A DNA stretch of 64,000 nucleotides from Rhizophagus clarus (Eukaryota > Glomeromycota > Glomeromycetes > Glomerales > Glomeraceae). Each line of letters starts with the position of its first letter. Within the stretch, counting starts at the first letter, position 1. Where the stretch lies: assembly GCA_015698045.1 (NCBI GenBank), contig BLAL01000176.1, positions 124,001 to 188,000 of the forward strand, in the 5' to 3' direction. Below are positions 61,640 to 64,000 of this stretch, piece by piece. The notes under the pieces are model-generated. The model saw only the letters and a list, made by a program, of their open reading frames with translations. It was not told the origin of the DNA and ran no database searches. The position numbers and the translations under genes were made by a program.

Positions 61640-62345
61640 TCCCGTAGATGGAACCCTTTCGCACAAAATGGTTGGTGACACGTTCGAATGTATTAGAAAG
61701 AAACTATTCCTATCTCTCGATGGTACAAAGAGGGATAATAAGTGTGTGGTCAGTGCGAGTCTATCATCAAAGTCATTGAGACGGTCAAGTAACCCTGCTT
61801 CTGGTGGAAAAGGAAAGCCCCTTCAGTCGAGAGAATCAGAATACCGTATTCATATTAGACTGATTACCACTACAAGTGAGAGACCTATTTGCTATTTTAA
61901 TGATCATATGGAACTTCTGGTTGCTTTTCATCATGTCATCAAAGGTTATCGTAATCTGTTTAGAATCGCTAGTATTTTGCATAGAGATATTTCAGTGCAC
62001 AACATAATAATAGGTCTTGATGGTCGTAAATTTATCATATACTTGGACTACATTGTCCATCTTAATTCGGAAAAAGAAAAAAAGAAAATACAACTCCTTC
62101 ATGGCAATAGAAATTCTTCTACAAAATGATTTTTGACATGATCTAGAATCTTTCTTCTACGTATTGTACTGGATTTATAGCGAATACTAAAGTCTCCGTG
62201 GTTGCAAATGAAAAAATTTGTTGGCGTGAGACATCAGGTTCTCCAGAAAACATGGGTTTTATTAAATTGACATGATAAATCAATTCGATTCTGTTGTCAA
62301 CCCTTTTTCACTGTATTTTGACTGTTTCAAAATTTTGGGAAATTA
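61640..62345 (+). pseudogene. FunK1-type fungal protein kinase fragment
   Basis: The frame 61668-62129 contains RIHIRLITTTSERPICYFND, HHVIKGYRNLF, ASILHRDISVHNIIIGLDGR and LDYIVHLNSEKEKKK. ILHRDIS.HN is the FunK1 catalytic loop. The following segment should be a LIDLDYA-type metal-binding motif but reads FIIYLDYIVHL. After 62129 the family sequence continues in another frame (FMAIEILLQN, HDLESFFYVLYWI, INQFDSVVNPF), with several stops. So it is a broken gene piece lacking a normal N-terminus. No introns needed. Confidence 0.7.
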
Positions 62346-62991
62346 AGACACTAATCAAAAAAGGAAGATTAAGAACAGATGTTTCATATGAAAAAGTATT
62401 GAAGTTATTCAAGATGAGATTTATAGAAGGGATTCCGAAAACTTGCTAACAAGATTAGAAAGACTAACTACTTGATTTCTGTATCTATCAATCAATGGAA
62501 ATTATGTAACGTAATAGGTCCACAGACCTAAAAATAGAGAGGACTCAATTCGACTATGGACGGAATAACTAATGTTTTGCAAGAAAGTCTTAGTGAGTGA
62601 CTGTATGATTTGGTCATCTGCTCTTTTTTACGTCTTGGTCTACTACTGCACAGTTAATTTCTGGTATTCATTTCGAATGGGATTATATCTTCCAAGATTA
62701 CATGTTTGAATAAATATTTTCTGTGCCACACACTTGGCGCCCTCAACTCGTGTAAAAAATTTATTATCCAAATGACGGAATAAATATAATTTACATTTAA
62801 TTGTACAAATTTCATGGATTAAGCATACAAGAGATTTTGTCTCACATATATTATAAATAAAATAGATGATATAATAGATCAAATCACTAACGAATGAAGG
62901 AATGATACTTTTAAATAGTCGGAAATCCTGTTTCTATGGCGTTGCATCCGAAGATATAGGAAAGATCCCACGTGCACTATATTCAGACAAT
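62346..62991. other. Intergenic, no gene seen
   Basis: Mixed-composition sequence after the FunK1 relic, including a weak continuation to about 62.46 kb; no convincing frame, RNA gene or repeat. Confidence 0.4.
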
Positions 62992-64000
62992 CTATTCGAA
63001 TCGTTCATAAACTCTACTCTCGTCATGTTCTCTTAATCTAACATAGTCAATCCACTTTCAAAGAAGAGTGCCAATAAGGAAAAAAATTATTATTGTAAAA
63101 TATTTAATAATAATCACTCCAACCAATTTAATAATAAACTTACCAATCCAGTTTTTAAAAAACCTGAGTAGTTAAAAATTTTAAGATGAACGTCATGATA
63201 TACCAACTTATCACCGATCACTTCTCGCTCAGGTACGACTAAATTATAAGGCAAACGATATTCAACCCAATCTTTTTTGCGGGCAATGCTAGAGAACATC
63301 GAACGTTGTGGAGTATGATTGTATTCATGAATGGTCATCTCTTCATTTCCATCCTCAATCTATTAATATAATTCAATTATATGAGTCGTAAATTAAACAT
63401 TATGGATATGTCAACGTGTAAGTAAGATATACATACTTTTTCGACGACAGTAGCGGAAAAGTTTAGATCATGAATATCATTTTCAGATTTAATTTTTAAT
63501 CGCCATACAATGTCGTAGATACCAGGCAGAACGGCTTTTAGGGTTGACATAACCTTTAAAAAAATTTTTTTTAGAATGGTGACTGCAACGAGTTATGATA
63601 GGATTCGTGCATACATCAAACCACCAAACATTATCCAGAAACACAATTTTTCCAAATTCACTATTTGAAAATATAGACGTAAGTAAATAAAATGTAAAAG
63701 ATGTTCGATAAATGAAGGCTTACTAGATACTACCTCTGCGAATCTTCGAGAGTCCGCCAATGATGATAATTTCCACCTCCTTGTTGAATGTCTAACCAAG
63801 TGATGCGTCGTTCTTTGGCCATAAAACTAATATGCCTGGCTGTTATGTAATAATATCAATTAGGATTGCTAAAAAAAAAAAAAAAAAATGTAAATGTAAA
63901 TGTAAATGATAACTTACATAGTCGTTTATAAAGCTTTTTGTTTATAATATTTACAGGCTGTTCTTCACTGTTACTTCCTCTCGAAGCATATTCTTCTGCA
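62992..64000 (-). CDS. F-box/PP2-like (phloem protein 2-like) protein, 5'-partial
   Basis: The gene enters from the right edge. Exons read EEYASRGSNSEEQPVNIINK; RHISFMAKERRITWLDIQQG followed by GGNYHHWRTLEDSQ; GKIVFLDNVWWFD; then, after a 62-bp intron (gtatgc..aaag), VMSTLKAVLPGIYDIVWRLK; then the exon with EYNHTPQRSMFSSIARKKDW and VEYRLPYNLVVPEREVIGDK; and a last exon with WIDYVRLREHDESRVYERFE before TAG at 62992. The pattern W-L-D ... H-W ... VWWFDV ... LP-G-Y-VWRLK ... DWVEY ... GLWIDYVRL matches the PP2 carbohydrate-binding-like domain that follows an F-box in fungal and plant proteins. The F-box itself would lie beyond the window. A role as a ubiquitin-ligase substrate adaptor is inferred from the family. 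All introns are GT-AG; no disruption was seen. Confidence 0.72.

Overview
The window looks like nuclear DNA of an arbuscular mycorrhizal fungus of the Rhizophagus irregularis type. It is very AT-rich with many homopolymer runs. Genes are split by short GT-AG introns. It holds five members of the expanded Glomeromycotina tyrosine-kinase-like (TKL) kinase family, whose N-terminus is a Cys-pair module (YGICGECNEPGTG..WCQPCNAKRF) and whose motifs are HKDFHSGNIL and SDLGMC. The species name is an inference from these families; nothing was searched.

Layout. 1-1.06 kb: 3' part of kinase K1 (+). 5.0-6.8 kb: K2 (-). 9.8-11.3 kb: decayed receptor-like gene (-). 13.4-15.4 kb: K3 (-). 17.5-18.3 kb: second decayed receptor-like gene (-). 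19.3-23.1 and 23.7-26.3 kb: two unrecognised membrane-protein genes (-). 27.0-32.6 kb: an AMS1/MAN2C1-type GH38 alpha-mannosidase (+) with about 28 introns, including a 9-nt microexon. 32.6-38.8 kb: gene-free. 38.8-41.4 kb: the only intact seven-span receptor-like gene (+). 42.7-44.6 kb: K4 (+), interrupted by one TGA. 46.7-48.3 kb: third decayed receptor copy (+). 50.4-52.4 kb: K5 (+), intact. 54.1-55.8 kb: a candidate Helitron packed with a hairpin array. 56-62.3 kb: a graveyard holding a decayed coiled-coil/TM gene, palindromic MITEs, a LINE tail, a fossil type-B DNA polymerase and a FunK1 kinase pseudogene. 63.0-64 kb: 3' part of an F-box/PP2-like protein gene (-).

The main architectural signal is a cassette [seven-span receptor-like gene, then TKL kinase, same strand] present four times. 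Two copies lie on the minus strand (18.5 to 5.0 kb) and two on the plus strand (38.5 to 52.4 kb). Together they are the arms of a large imperfect inverted duplication around the mannosidase and its membrane-protein neighbours. Kinases mostly stay open while the receptors decay, so selection on the two halves seems to differ. Comparing copies also exposes later insertions (hAT-type MITEs, a solo-LTR candidate, a foldback element), because other copies preserve the empty site.

How the genes may work together is inference: a 7-TM surface protein beside a cytosolic kinase suggests a receptor-kinase signalling pair, but physical proximity is the only evidence. The strangest DNA structure is the array of about 38 hairpin units (31 bp each; 157-bp higher-order period) inside the Helitron-like element.
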